NCBI RefSeq assembly: GCF_000764645.1
Contig: NZ_JRGK01000350.1
Span: 1-64,000, forward strand
From: Aeromonas finlandensis
Lineage (GTDB): Bacteria; Pseudomonadota; Gammaproteobacteria; Enterobacterales; Aeromonadaceae
DNA: 64,000 bases
Direction of reading: 5' to 3'
Shown: positions 20,820 through 29,292 of the stretch, piece after piece
How positions within the stretch are numbered: position 1 is the first letter of the stretch
Layout: each line of letters opens with the position of its first letter
Notes under the pieces: model-generated
Databases searched by the model: none
What the model saw: only the letters and a program-made list of their open reading frames with translations
Told to the model about the DNA's origin: nothing
Made by a program: the position numbers and the translations under genes

Positions 20820-21049
20820 CTGCGGTGGCCTGATCGCCGCGTTTCCGCCGTTAGCATGAGAATAAAGGCCTGCTACCGGGCCTTCCCTGTGCGCCGTTTA
20901 TGCTGATTTTATGCACTCACATCAAGCTCCATTTGAAAATTAACTTTCTCTTTTAGCCCGATATTGATGTGCGTCTTGCGACAAAGACTGGCATCATGCC
21001 CTGCTATTTATGCAGTTTAGGTGTGTGACTAATTAATAAAGAAGGGATT
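20820..21049 (+). promoter_or_regulatory. Intergenic region upstream of the aromatic amino acid permease
   Basis: 230 bases with a small stem AAGGCC/GGCCTT (20865-20884) lacking a T-run, which could end the SDR transcript weakly. The rest is A/T-rich for this genome and must hold the permease promoter. I see no confident TyrR or TrpR box; ACTAATTAAT near 21027 is only a partial match to a trp operator. Confidence 0.35.
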
Positions 21050-22276
21050 ATGAAGAAAAAACCGTCAATTTTGGGGGGCGCTTGCATCATTGCCAGCGTC
21101 TGCGTGGGAGCCGGCATGCTCGGTCTGCCGAGTTCGGGGGCGGGGGCCTGGACCCTCTGGTCGGTGCTGGCACTGACCGTCACCATGGTGATGATGACCC
21201 TCTCCGGCTGGATGCTGCTGGAGTCCTTCCAGCACCACGACATGCGGGTCTCCTTCAATACCGTGACCCGTGAGCTGCTGGGGGAGAAGCTCAATCTCCT
21301 CAACAACCTCTCGGTCTACTTTGTTGGCGGCATTCTGCTCTACGCCTATATCACCTCCTCCGGTGCCATCCTGCAGGGGATGCTGGGGATCGACAGCAAG
21401 CTCGCCTCGGTGTTGTTCGTGGTGCTCTTCTCGCTGGTGGTGTGGCACTCGACCCGCGCCGTTGACCGCATCTCTGTGGTGCTGATCGCCTTCATGATCC
21501 TCAGCTTCGCCCTTGGTGTGGCGGGGCTGCTTGGCAATATCAAGTTGCCGACCCTGCTCGATCTGGCGGGCAGCGAGCACCGCTACGCCCCTTATGCCAT
21601 GGCGATGCTGCCGGTGGCGCTCACCTCGTTTGGTTATCATCACTCGGTCGCCTCCCTGCGCGCCTACTACCAGAACGAGCAGCAGGCCCGATGGGCCATT
21701 CTGGGGGGAACCCTGATCGCGCTGGCGCTCTATGTGCTCTGGTTGCTGGGGATCTTCGGCAACCTGCCCCGTCAGGATTTTGCCCCCGTGATTGCCAAGG
21801 GGGGTGACGTGAGCGTGCTGCTCTCCGCGCTCTCCGGGGTCATTGAATCGGAGAAGGTGGCCAGCGCCATCAACGGCTTCTCCATGGCGGCTATTCTCTC
21901 CTCCTTTATCGGGGTGGGGCTCGGGGTGTTCGACTATCTGGCGGATCTGTTCAAGTTCGACAACAGCCGCGCCGGTCGCAGCAAGACCTGGGCGGTTACC
22001 TTTCTGCCGCCGCTGGTGCTTTCCCTGCTCTTCCCGTTCGGTTTCCTGCTGGCCATCGGCTATGCCGGTGCCGCCGCCACCATCTGGACCTGCATCATCC
22101 CGGCCCTGCTGGTGTTGCGTACCCGGGCGCGGGCCGAGCGGGGCGAAGTGACGTCCCGCTTCGTCACCCCCGGCGGCAAGCTGATGGCCTGGCTGCTGAT
22201 CCTGTTCGGATTGGCGACCGCGCTGTTCCACTTCCTGTCGATGGCGAATCTGCTGCCGGTCTATCTTGGCAACTGA
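21050..22276 (+). CDS. Aromatic amino acid permease (Mtr/TnaB/TyrP family)
   Basis: A 408-residue inner-membrane symporter of the HAAAP family with about eleven hydrophobic helices. The first helix carries SVCVGAGMLGLP, the family's substrate-binding GAGM motif. FGYHHSVASLRAYY and LGVFDYLADLFKFD match tryptophan permeases of the Mtr type, as does the ending NLLPVY. Tryptophan is the likeliest substrate, but tyrosine cannot be excluded. AAGGG precedes the ATG. A terminator follows. Confidence 0.88.
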   Translation: MKKKPSILGGACIIASVCVGAGMLGLPSSGAGAWTLWSVLALTVTMVMMTLSGWMLLESFQHHDMRVSFNTVTRELLGEKLNLLNNLSVYFVGGILLYAYITSSGAILQGMLGIDSKLASVLFVVLFSLVVWHSTRAVDRISVVLIAFMILSFALGVAGLLGNIKLPTLLDLAGSEHRYAPYAMAMLPVALTSFGYHHSVASLRAYYQNEQQARWAILGGTLIALALYVLWLLGIFGNLPRQDFAPVIAKGGDVSVLLSALSGVIESEKVASAINGFSMAAILSSFIGVGLGVFDYLADLFKFDNSRAGRSKTWAVTFLPPLVLSLLFPFGFLLAIGYAGAAATIWTCIIPALLVLRTRARAERGEVTSRFVTPGGKLMAWLLILFGLATALFHFLSMANLLPVYLGN

Positions 22277-22298
22277 GCCGGATCTACATAGCTGACAG

Positions 22299-22332
22299 AA
22301 AGGGCGACAAGGCCAACTTGCCGCCCTTTTTT
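22299..22332 (+). terminator. Terminator of the permease gene
   Basis: AAAGGGCGACAAG and CTTGCCGCCCTTTTTT form a stem with one mismatch, ending in six Ts. Confidence 0.88.
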
Positions 22333-22532
22333 GTCCCATTTTTTGCCCCGCATAGCAGCATCTATAACTAAAGAGGTAGTGGCTGGTGGGGTAAGGCACT
22401 GAAATGACTGGTCTGATCTGGTTGGCGGCAGCATGATCTGCTGGGCATGCCCACCGCTTTCTTTTATGATCCCCGCCCTTCTGCGTGCCCCCTGTCGGCA
22501 CCTCATTTGCACCAACCACATCGGGGTCCCCC

Positions 22533-23774
22533 ATGTCCGATCTGCGTCAAGAAGCACTCGATTACCACGCCCAGCCCGTACCGGGCAAAATTGCCATCGC
22601 CCTGACCAAGCCTGCCGAAACCGCCCGCGATCTGGCGCTGGCCTACAGCCCGGGTGTTGCCGAGCCGGTGCGCGAGATCGCTGCCAACCCGGCCGATGCC
22701 TACCGCTATACCGGCAAGGGCAATCTGGTGGCCGTCATCTCCAACGGCACCGCTATTCTGGGTCTGGGCAATCTGGGGCCGCTGGCCTCCAAGCCGGTGA
22801 TGGAGGGCAAGGCCCTGCTGTTCAAGCGTTTCGCCGGTATCGACGCCATCGACATCGAGGTGAAGCACGAGACCAGCCAGCAGTTCATCGACACGGTGGC
22901 GGCCATCGCCGATACCTTCGGTGGCATCAATCTGGAAGATATCAAGGCGCCGGAGTGCTTCGAGATTGAAGAGGCGCTGATCGCGCGCTGCGACATTCCG
23001 GTGTTCCACGATGATCAGCACGGTACCGCCATCGTGACCGCCGCCGGTCTGCTCAACGCGCTGGAAGTGCAGGGCAAGCTCATCAGTGACAGCCGCATCG
23101 TCTGCATGGGGGCGGGGGCTGCCGCGACCGCCTGTATGGATCTGCTGATCAAGTGTGGCGCCAAGCCGCACAACATCTTCATGCTGGATCGTCAGGGTGT
23201 CATCCACACCGGCCGCACCGACCTCAACAAGTACAAGCAGCGTTTCGCCAACGAGACCCCGCTGCGTACCCTGATGGATGTCATCGAAGGGGCGGATGTG
23301 TTTGTCGGCGTCTCCGGCCCGGATGTGCTGCCCGCCGAAGCAGTGGCCCTGATGGCGCCCAATCCGGTGATCTTCGCCTGCTCCAACCCGGATCCGGAGA
23401 TCAAACCGGCGCTGGCCCACGGGGTGCGCAGTGACCTCGTCATGGGTACTGGTCGCTCCGATTACCCGAACCAGATCAACAATGTGCTCTGCTTCCCCTT
23501 CATCTTCCGCGGTGCCCTCGATGCCCGCGCCAGCCGCATCAACGATGCCATGAAGATTGCCGCGGTCGAGGCGATCCGCGGTTTGGTGAAGGAGCCGGTG
23601 CCAGCCGAGGTGCTGACCGCCGCCGGGGTGAGCGCGCTCACCTTCGGCAAGGATTACGTCATTCCCAAGCCGATGGATGCCCGCCTGCTGCCACGGGTTG
23701 CTCGCGCTGTGGCGCTGGCGGCGGTCGCCTCCGGTGTTGCTCGCACCGAGCTGCCAGCGGACTACATGCTGTAA
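22533..23774 (+). CDS. Malic enzyme, short form (oxaloacetate-decarboxylating)
   Basis: A 413-residue enzyme converting malate to pyruvate and CO2 with reduction of NAD(P). LAYSPGVA holds the catalytic tyrosine, KPVMEGKALLFKRF the catalytic lysine, and FHDDQHGTAIV the metal ligands. The dinucleotide motif follows as CMGAGAAATA. It lacks the phosphotransacetylase-like domain that doubles the length of MaeB. ATG 22533 is chosen by comparison of the N-terminus (DYHAQPVPGKI). A 256-base upstream gap should contain its promoter; no specific site is evident. Confidence 0.92.
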   Translation: MSDLRQEALDYHAQPVPGKIAIALTKPAETARDLALAYSPGVAEPVREIAANPADAYRYTGKGNLVAVISNGTAILGLGNLGPLASKPVMEGKALLFKRFAGIDAIDIEVKHETSQQFIDTVAAIADTFGGINLEDIKAPECFEIEEALIARCDIPVFHDDQHGTAIVTAAGLLNALEVQGKLISDSRIVCMGAGAAATACMDLLIKCGAKPHNIFMLDRQGVIHTGRTDLNKYKQRFANETPLRTLMDVIEGADVFVGVSGPDVLPAEAVALMAPNPVIFACSNPDPEIKPALAHGVRSDLVMGTGRSDYPNQINNVLCFPFIFRGALDARASRINDAMKIAAVEAIRGLVKEPVPAEVLTAAGVSALTFGKDYVIPKPMDARLLPRVARAVALAAVASGVARTELPADYML

Positions 23775-23784
23775 TCTGCGTTGC

Positions 23785-23812
23785 AAACGGCCCCTTTATC
23801 GGGGCCGTTTTT
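23785..23812 (+). terminator. Terminator of malic enzyme gene
   Basis: AAACGGCCCC, loop TTTATC, GGGGCCG, five Ts. Confidence 0.93.
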
Positions 23813-23950
23813 GTTGCGGCTTCCCGTGACAGCTCAAGGCGCAGCCTGTACAGCAAATGGGCGGATATGGCGGCAATCCGGGTTCAAAGGTGGTCAAACA
23901 GCGCTCCCCTCTGACACAATGTCTGCATGACGACGCTTACGAGAATCAAG

Positions 23951-24823
23951 ATGCAGCAGCAAATCCGCGGCCGTTTGGCCCACGCCCTCTCCTTTGTGCG
24001 CCATGATGGTCGCCACTTCGCCCAGTTTGTCTGGGGCCGTTTCCAACAGGACAGATTGACGGTTACCGCCGGTTATCTGGCCTATGTCACCCTGCTCTCG
24101 CTGGTGCCGATGATCGCCGTGGTGTTTGGCATGATGTCCGCCTTTCCGGTGTTCCAGAGCCTCAAGCAGGAGATGGAGCAGTTCGTCTACCACAACTTCG
24201 TGCCGACCGCCGGGGAGATGCTCAAGGAGTACATCGACGGCTTCGTCGCCAACGCCACCAATACCACGGCGGTGGGGATCGGGGCGCTGGTGGTGGTGGC
24301 GCTGATGCTGATCTCCGCCATCGACAAGAACCTCAACTACATCTGGCGCTCGACCCAGAGCCGCCCGCTGGCGCAGGCATTCGCCATGTACTGGATGATC
24401 CTGACCCTGGGGCCGGTATTGATTGGGGCCAGCATCGCCATCTCCTCCTACATCTTCTCCCTGCGGCTGTTTGGCGCCGAGAGCCTGTTCGGCATCGGTT
24501 ATCTGCTGCTGCGGGGTTTGCCGTTCCTCTTCTCGGTGCTCACCTTCCTGCTGGTCTATACCGTGGTGCCCAACTGCAAGGTGCGGCTGATCCACGCCTT
24601 TATTGGCGCGCTGGTGGCGGCCACCCTGTTCGAGCTGGCCAAGCGCGGCTTTGCTATCTACATCACCAACTTCCCCTCCTATCAGGCCATCTATGGCGCG
24701 TTGGCGACCATTCCTATCCTGTTTGTCTGGGTTTACCTCAGCTGGCTGGTGGTGCTGCTTGGCGCGGAAACCACCTCCTGCCTCGGCGAGTACGAGAAAC
24801 CTGCGAGCGAGGAGCTGGGCTAA
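23951..24823 (+). CDS. yihY: YihY/UPF0761 inner-membrane protein
   Basis: A 290-residue membrane protein with about six helices, formerly called RNase BN or BrkB-like. [43 protein letters not shown] and [19 protein letters not shown] are close to E. coli YihY. The RNase BN activity once assigned to this locus belongs to a different gene, so the function is open. ATG 23951 is preferred over 23927 because it gives the family N-terminal length. It precedes dtd, as in E. coli. Confidence 0.9.
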   Translation: MQQQIRGRLAHALSFVRHDGRHFAQFVWGRFQQDRLTVTAGYLAYVTLLSLVPMIAVVFGMMSAFPVFQSLKQEMEQFVYHNFVPTAGEMLKEYIDGFVANATNTTAVGIGALVVVALMLISAIDKNLNYIWRSTQSRPLAQAFAMYWMILTLGPVLIGASIAISSYIFSLRLFGAESLFGIGYLLLRGLPFLFSVLTFLLVYTVVPNCKVRLIHAFIGALVAATLFELAKRGFAIYITNFPSYQAIYGALATIPILFVWVYLSWLVVLLGAETTSCLGEYEKPASEELG

Positions 24824-24860
24824 GCCATCGCCTTGCCCACTGGTTTATTGGTAGCATCGA

Positions 24861-24896
24861 CGACCGCCCCTGTAAGGGGGCGGTCGTTCTGTTTTG
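24861..24896 (+). terminator. Hairpin/terminator between yihY and dtd
   Basis: CGACCGCCCC, loop TGTAA, GGGGGCGGTCG, followed by TTCTGTTTT. The imperfect T tract suggests partial termination, with some read-through into dtd. Confidence 0.7.
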
Positions 24897-24909
24897 AGAG
24901 GAGAGGGAT

Positions 24910-25347
24910 GTGATTGCATTGATTCAGCGGGTCAGCGAGGCCAGCGTGACCGTCGAGGGCGAAGTGACCGGCGCCATCGGTCAGGGGCTGCTGGTGCTGC
25001 TCGGGGTGGAGCAGGGGGATGATGAGGCCAAGGCCGACAAACTGCTGCACAAGGTAAGCGGCTATCGGGTTTTCAGTGACGAGAATGGCAAGATGAACCT
25101 CAATGTCAGCCAGATCGGCGGCAGCCTGCTGGTGGTCTCCCAGTTTACCCTGGCGGCCGATACCAAGAGCGGGATGCGCCCGAGCTTCTCCTGCGGTGCC
25201 CATCCGAGCGAGGCCGAGCGCCTCTATGACTACTTCGTGGCGAAGGCTGCTGCCAGCGGCATCCCGACCGCAACCGGCCGTTTTGCCGCCGACATGAAGG
25301 TGGCGCTGGTCAACGACGGCCCGGTTACCTTCTGGCTACAGGTCTGA
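24910..25347 (+). CDS. dtd: D-aminoacyl-tRNA deacylase
   Basis: A 145-residue enzyme that hydrolyses D-aminoacyl-tRNAs (and Gly-tRNA-Ala) in the cytoplasm. The active-site motifs are SQFTLAAD (SQxTL) and [11 protein letters not shown] (Gly-Pro motif), both intact. The start is GTG 24910 with AGAGGG upstream. Length equals E. coli Dtd. It follows yihY and precedes the yiiD-like gene as in enterobacteria, but an antisense methyltransferase gene is inserted between dtd and yiiD. Confidence 0.95.
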   Translation: MIALIQRVSEASVTVEGEVTGAIGQGLLVLLGVEQGDDEAKADKLLHKVSGYRVFSDENGKMNLNVSQIGGSLLVVSQFTLAADTKSGMRPSFSCGAHPSEAERLYDYFVAKAAASGIPTATGRFAADMKVALVNDGPVTFWLQV

Positions 25348-26016
25348 GGATGCCTGATCCCGCGGTGTGACGTGGACGATCACGTTGATAAGCCCAGCGA
25401 CCGGATAGGGGGTAGCGGGGCCAATCCACTGTTCGATCAGCATCAGGGCGTGGGTTAGCTCCAGCTCGGTGCGCGGCAGCAGGTTGATGACCAGGGTGCC
25501 GGTCAGTCGGGGGGCCAGCGCCCGGTAGAGCCGCTCCTGAAACAGCAGCAGCGGGTTGCCATCCTGACTGAAAAGATCGAGCAGGATGAGGTCGTACTGC
25601 TGCTCGCTCTGCTCGAGAAAGGCGAGGGCATCGGCCTGATGGAGTGCCGGAACGGCTTGCCCATCGTGCGCCTGATGCTGGAAAAACTGCTGATAAACGG
25701 TCAGCACCTCTTCGTCGAGGTCGATGCATTCATGGCGGGCCGAGGGCCAGCGCTGGCAGAGGTGGCGGGTGAGATCGCCGCCACCCAGCCCCAGTTCGAG
25801 GATCTGCCCGGCCTGTTCCGGCAGCAGGCAGGCGATGACCCGTTGATGGGGCAGACAGAGGGCTGCGGGGTCGGCGAGCGACATGGCAGATTGCACCACG
25901 CCGTCTATCTCCAGCCAGCGATGGTGGCTATTTTCCTGTACCGTGAGGCGGCGCTGGGGTTTGACGCTGAGGTGCAACAAGTGATCGGCTTGGTACGCTT
26001 GCAGATTGAAGTCCAT
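25336..26016 (-). CDS. Spermidine-synthase-like SAM-dependent methyltransferase fold protein
   Basis: A 226-residue Rossmann-fold protein. [15 protein letters not shown] is the nucleotide-binding motif [11 protein letters not shown] the acidic second strand, and [13 protein letters not shown] the post-I motif seen in spermidine synthase-like proteins. It is shorter than true SpeE and lacks its N-terminal beta domain. The substrate is unknown; it may not make polyamines. ATG 26016 lacks a good ribosome-binding site, and the frame stays open to 26154. It overlaps the last bases of dtd antisense (12 bases). Confidence 0.72.
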   Translation of the reverse strand: MDFNLQAYQADHLLHLSVKPQRRLTVQENSHHRWLEIDGVVQSAMSLADPAALCLPHQRVIACLLPEQAGQILELGLGGGDLTRHLCQRWPSARHECIDLDEEVLTVYQQFFQHQAHDGQAVPALHQADALAFLEQSEQQYDLILLDLFSQDGNPLLLFQERLYRALAPRLTGTLVINLLPRTELELTHALMLIEQWIGPATPYPVAGLINVIVHVTPRDQASSDL

Positions 26017-26050
26017 GAATTTGCACGGCAAGATGGTTTCCGACCAGTGT

Positions 26051-26288
26051 AACTCAAGGATGAAACTATGTACCGGGTAGTCACCCCCCAAACGGCAGCC
26101 GAGCCGGGTACTGACTGCATGCTGCGCTGGAAACGTCTGTGTAAGTCCTTCCATCTGCCAGTCGGCGCAAACTCAAGGATCGCTTTATGTATCGGGTAGT
26201 CACCCCTCAGACAGCCGCCGAGCTGGATGTCTATTACCAGTTGCGCTGGGAACTTCTGCGTAAACCCTTCAATCTGCCGGTCGGTTCC
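26051..26288 (+). repeat. Two tandem copies of a 119-bp unit: 5' end of the yiiD-like gene duplicated
   Basis: Unit 1 (26051-26169) and unit 2 (26170-26288) align without gaps at roughly 70 % identity by eye. Both begin AACTCAAGGA (ribosome-binding site) and contain ATG, then GGGTAGTCACCC. Unit 2 is the true 5' end of the acetyltransferase-thioesterase gene. Unit 1 is a diverged duplicate of it. The period of 119 is not a multiple of three. Confidence 0.92.
26068..26199 (+). pseudogene. Decayed duplicate of the start of the yiiD-like gene (43 codons)
   Basis: The ATG at 26068 opens a 43-codon frame beginning MYRVVTPQTAAE, identical to the first 12 residues of the downstream gene, then diverging (LRWKRLCKSFHLPVG against LRWELLRKPFNLPVG). 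It runs out of frame into unit 2 and stops at 26197-26199, overlapping the genuine ATG at 26187 by 13 bases. It is either a dead remnant or, because it has the same Shine-Dalgarno, a translated upstream ORF that could couple to or attenuate the real gene. Confidence 0.75.
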
Positions 26289-27095
26289 GAGCGGGACGAA
26301 TACGATACGGTCGCCATTCACCGGCTGATGTTGGCACCCGATGGTACCCCCATCGCGGTGGGCCGCCTCTTTATCGGCGGCGACGAGGCGCAGATCCGCT
26401 TTATGGCGCTGCGCCCCGAATATCGCGGGCAGGGGCTGGGTGCCAAAATGGTGGAGGATCTTGAGCAGCTGGCCCGCAGCGAGAAGGTGAAACGACTGGT
26501 GATGAATGCTCGTCAGGAGGCGGTGGAGTTCTATCGCAAGTGCGGTTTTCTCGAAGTGGGGGGCGGCCCCGTCTCCTTTGGTCGCATACCCCATCGCCAG
26601 ATGATCAAATCCCTGAGCCCGTTGCAGACCATCCAGTATCGGCCGGAGTGGTGTCAGGATCTCACCACCCGCTGGTCGCGCGGGGTGCCCATCAGCGAGA
26701 AGATGGGGATGCACATCAGCCACTACGACGGCCAGACCTTCCATCTCAAGGCCAATCTGGCGGCCAACTTCAACGTGCATGGCAGCATGTTTGCCGGCAG
26801 TGTCTACAGCCAGTGCGTGCTGGCGGGCTGGGGGCTGATCTGGCTGCAACTTAAAGAGGAGGGGCTGGTGGGCGAGCCGGTGCTGGCCGAGAGCACCATC
26901 AAATATCATGGCCCGGTCGATGAGGAGCCGGAGGCGCGAGTAGCCCGCGAGGGGATGCCCGCCGTGCTGCAGCCGCTCAAGCGGGGCGAGCCGGTTACCT
27001 TTAGCCTCAAGATCCAGCTGTTCAGCGGCAGCAAACTGGCGGCAGAGTTCTGCGGCCACTACGTGGTGCAGCCGCCCCGCCGCCCGGGCCAGTAA
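26187..27095 (+). CDS. yiiD: Bifunctional GNAT acetyltransferase / hotdog thioesterase (YiiD-like)
   Basis: A 302-residue two-domain protein. Residues 1-145 form a GNAT domain: RFMALRPEYRGQGLGAKMV carries the acetyl-CoA pyrophosphate loop, and FYRKCGFLEVG the last strand. Residues 150-302 form a YiiD-type hotdog thioesterase (HLKANLAANFNVHGSMFAGSVYSQ). The E. coli homologue has been linked to fatty acid synthesis initiation, and the same yihY-dtd-yiiD order is seen. The ribosome-binding site is AAGGA. A diverged copy of its own first 119 bases lies directly upstream. Confidence 0.92.
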   Translation: MYRVVTPQTAAELDVYYQLRWELLRKPFNLPVGSERDEYDTVAIHRLMLAPDGTPIAVGRLFIGGDEAQIRFMALRPEYRGQGLGAKMVEDLEQLARSEKVKRLVMNARQEAVEFYRKCGFLEVGGGPVSFGRIPHRQMIKSLSPLQTIQYRPEWCQDLTTRWSRGVPISEKMGMHISHYDGQTFHLKANLAANFNVHGSMFAGSVYSQCVLAGWGLIWLQLKEEGLVGEPVLAESTIKYHGPVDEEPEARVAREGMPAVLQPLKRGEPVTFSLKIQLFSGSKLAAEFCGHYVVQPPRRPGQ

Positions 27096-27118
27096 CCGCG
27101 TCGTTTCCCCATCAAACA

Positions 27119-27152
27119 ACAAGGCCTCATCATGAGGCCTTGTCTGTTTTTA
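27119..27152. terminator. Terminator between yiiD-like gene and yicH
   Basis: ACAAGGCCTCA, loop TCA, TGAGGCCTTGT, then CTGTTTTT on the plus strand. It lies between the convergent stops; the T tract overlaps the last codons of the minus-strand gene, so it mainly serves the plus-strand gene. Confidence 0.82.
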
Positions 27153-29261
27153 CCCTTGCTGGCTGTCGCTTGTCTGCCCGGCTTGGGTCTGGACTTGGGC
27201 TTGAGCTTTCGGCGCGGGAGCCGGTCGCCAGAGCGGGGCGCTGTTGCCTTGGGGTGGATAACGTACCCCCACTTCCCAGCCGCAGGCGTCCTGCTTCTGC
27301 GGGAAGCTCCAGGCCAGTGTGGGTTCCGTCAGCGGCCCGCGCCACTGGCCGAGCAGCTCGGCGCAGCGGTTGCCATTGAGGATCCCCAGATCCAGCTGCC
27401 ACTGCTCGTTGACCAGATCGATCCCCCCTTGCAGCGCCAGCAGATGGGTGATGGTGGAGGCACCAGCCTGCTCGATCTGCAGTTGGCCCTTGTCGATCTT
27501 GCCCAGCAGCTTGATGCGGTAGAAGGGGGTATCACCCTCCTGCATCGCCTGCCACAGCTGATCCGGCGTCAGGGTGGGTGGGGTTGCCCCCTTGAACCAC
27601 TCATCCAGCAGCGGATCTATCTTCACCTTGTCCCAGAACGGCTCATCGGCATCGAGGGCAAAGCTGCCTTGCAGGGTCTGGCGCCACTCGCCCGCCGTTT
27701 TGCCATGTTCGGCTTGCAGGTCGGCGCTCACGTCCGCTTTGCCGGCAAAGGAGACCGGGGAGTGGAGTATCTTGCCCCACTGCTGCAGATCCAGCTTGGT
27801 TGCCTGCAACTGCAGGCGGCTGCTCTGGCCCGGTTCGCGGCCCCACTGGCCACTCAGGCTGAAGGTGCCCTCATCCGGCAGCGAGCTGGTGAGTTTGCCC
27901 AGTTGCCAGGAGCTGGGGGTCAGCTCCCCATCCAGCTCGCCGTTACGGGCGCTGAGGCCATCCCACACCAGCTCGAACCACTTGCTCTCGATACGAGCGC
28001 GGCCGAGCAGCGGGCCGGGTTGGTTATCGCGCAGGGCGAGATCGCTCAGATAGAGCTGCCAGCCGGTCAGCGACAGGGGCAGGGTATCGTCGAAGGAGAG
28101 CACCTTGAGCTTGTCGAACGCCAGCTTGCGGATATCCACCTGCTGCGGGCGCCAGCTCTGCCAATCCTGCCACCAACCCTGCGGCAGGCTGATATCCATG
28201 CCGCTCAGCGCCACGTCTTTCAGGGTCAGCTTCTGCTGCTGGGTATCGAGGGAGAGCTCGACACTGAACGCCCCTTCATAGGCCTTGCCCTGCAGTTCGC
28301 CGTCGATCTGCTGGGGCGAGAAAGCGAGCTTGCCCTTGATCTCCTCCAGCTGGAACAGGCCACGCCCCATATCGCCCAGGGTGCCGATCAGATAGCCGGT
28401 AGGCTGGCTGCCCGCCTGCCAGTTGAAGGCGGTGAGCTGGCCGCTGAAGTTGTTGAAGGAGAGCTCCTGATTGATGTCGTTGAGGCTGACGCCGTCCAGC
28501 TGGCCGCGATCCAGCGACACGCTTTGCAACGGGAAGCGCTGCGGGAAGCCTTGCTGCGTCAGATCACCCAGCTCCACCCGCATGCCGCGGGCCTTGAGAT
28601 CGTGCAGTTGCAGGGTGCGGGCGGGCCAGTCCAGCACCATGCCGGCCTCCAGCAGACCGTCGAACAGGTTGGTCACCAGCTTGTCGGTACGCAGCACTTC
28701 CCCCTCCAGCCGTCCTTGCAGGTTGAGACGGGCGAAGGTGAATTGCGGGGTCTCCAGCTGGCCGATATTGAGGCTCAGGTTGGCCTGTGGCTGCCGTTTC
28801 GGGTCGATCAGCTCCCAGTCACTCAGGGTGGCATTGAGGCCACGCAGGGTCAGCTCGGGGCTCTCCAGACTGAGCCGGTCTATGGTGCTGTCGCTGATGG
28901 TGAGGGAGTGCACCGGCAGGCTCGGCAGCTGGTTGGGCAGCGGCAGCTTGATGGCGGGGCGAATGAGGTCGAGATGGGCGATGCGCACGTCGCGGCTCAG
29001 CCAGTCGATGCTCTCGATCTCCAGATAGATCTTGTCGAGGGAGACTGCATCGCCGTAACGCACCTGCTCCGCCAGCAGGGTGTAGGGGTGCAGCGGGTTG
29101 AACACCAGCCGCCCTATGGTGACCGGCACGCCGGTCTGCTGGCTGATCCAGCTGGCGATGGGGCCTTTGGCGCGCTCGGCGTCGAACAGGCCGAGGGCAA
29201 CCCAGACCAACAACAGCAGGAAGGCGAAGGTGTAGAGCAGGCTGCGTAGCCAGGAATTCAT
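27150..29261 (-). CDS. yicH: AsmA-family protein (YicH-like)
   Basis: A 703-residue inner-membrane-anchored periplasmic protein. One N-terminal helix (LLYTFAFLLLLVWVALGLF) is followed by IASWISQQTGVPVTIGRLVF, the AsmA start. A long beta-rich region of repeated L-x-L-x-D patterns fits the repeating beta-groove domain proposed to carry phospholipids between membranes. The C-terminus is a low-complexity Q/A/P tail. The neighbour is recG, and yicH lies in the same neighbourhood of the E. coli map. At about 700 residues it is longer than E. coli YicH (about 570). Confidence 0.82.
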   Translation of the reverse strand: MNSWLRSLLYTFAFLLLLVWVALGLFDAERAKGPIASWISQQTGVPVTIGRLVFNPLHPYTLLAEQVRYGDAVSLDKIYLEIESIDWLSRDVRIAHLDLIRPAIKLPLPNQLPSLPVHSLTISDSTIDRLSLESPELTLRGLNATLSDWELIDPKRQPQANLSLNIGQLETPQFTFARLNLQGRLEGEVLRTDKLVTNLFDGLLEAGMVLDWPARTLQLHDLKARGMRVELGDLTQQGFPQRFPLQSVSLDRGQLDGVSLNDINQELSFNNFSGQLTAFNWQAGSQPTGYLIGTLGDMGRGLFQLEEIKGKLAFSPQQIDGELQGKAYEGAFSVELSLDTQQQKLTLKDVALSGMDISLPQGWWQDWQSWRPQQVDIRKLAFDKLKVLSFDDTLPLSLTGWQLYLSDLALRDNQPGPLLGRARIESKWFELVWDGLSARNGELDGELTPSSWQLGKLTSSLPDEGTFSLSGQWGREPGQSSRLQLQATKLDLQQWGKILHSPVSFAGKADVSADLQAEHGKTAGEWRQTLQGSFALDADEPFWDKVKIDPLLDEWFKGATPPTLTPDQLWQAMQEGDTPFYRIKLLGKIDKGQLQIEQAGASTITHLLALQGGIDLVNEQWQLDLGILNGNRCAELLGQWRGPLTEPTLAWSFPQKQDACGWEVGVRYPPQGNSAPLWRPAPAPKAQAQVQTQAGQTSDSQQG

Positions 29262-29292
29262 GGATGCTTTCCTCCTGTTTTGGGGTGTGTTG

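Noticed and set aside
21025-21040. TrpR operator before the aromatic permease
   Set aside because: ACTAATTAAT matches only part of the ACTAGTTAACTAGT palindrome and is not symmetric.
26068-26199. Frameshift or sequencing error in the yiiD-like gene
   Set aside because: The downstream gene is intact with its own start. The upstream segment is a gap-free repeat of 119 bases diverged across its whole length, which an error cannot produce.
27132-29249. 705-codon open frame antisense to yicH, and similar long antisense frames opposite recG (723 codons), edd (609) and gpmM (457)
   Set aside because: They lie exactly opposite well-recognised genes, have low-complexity or arbitrary sequence and no family resemblance. 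Long antisense frames are expected in high-G+C coding DNA.
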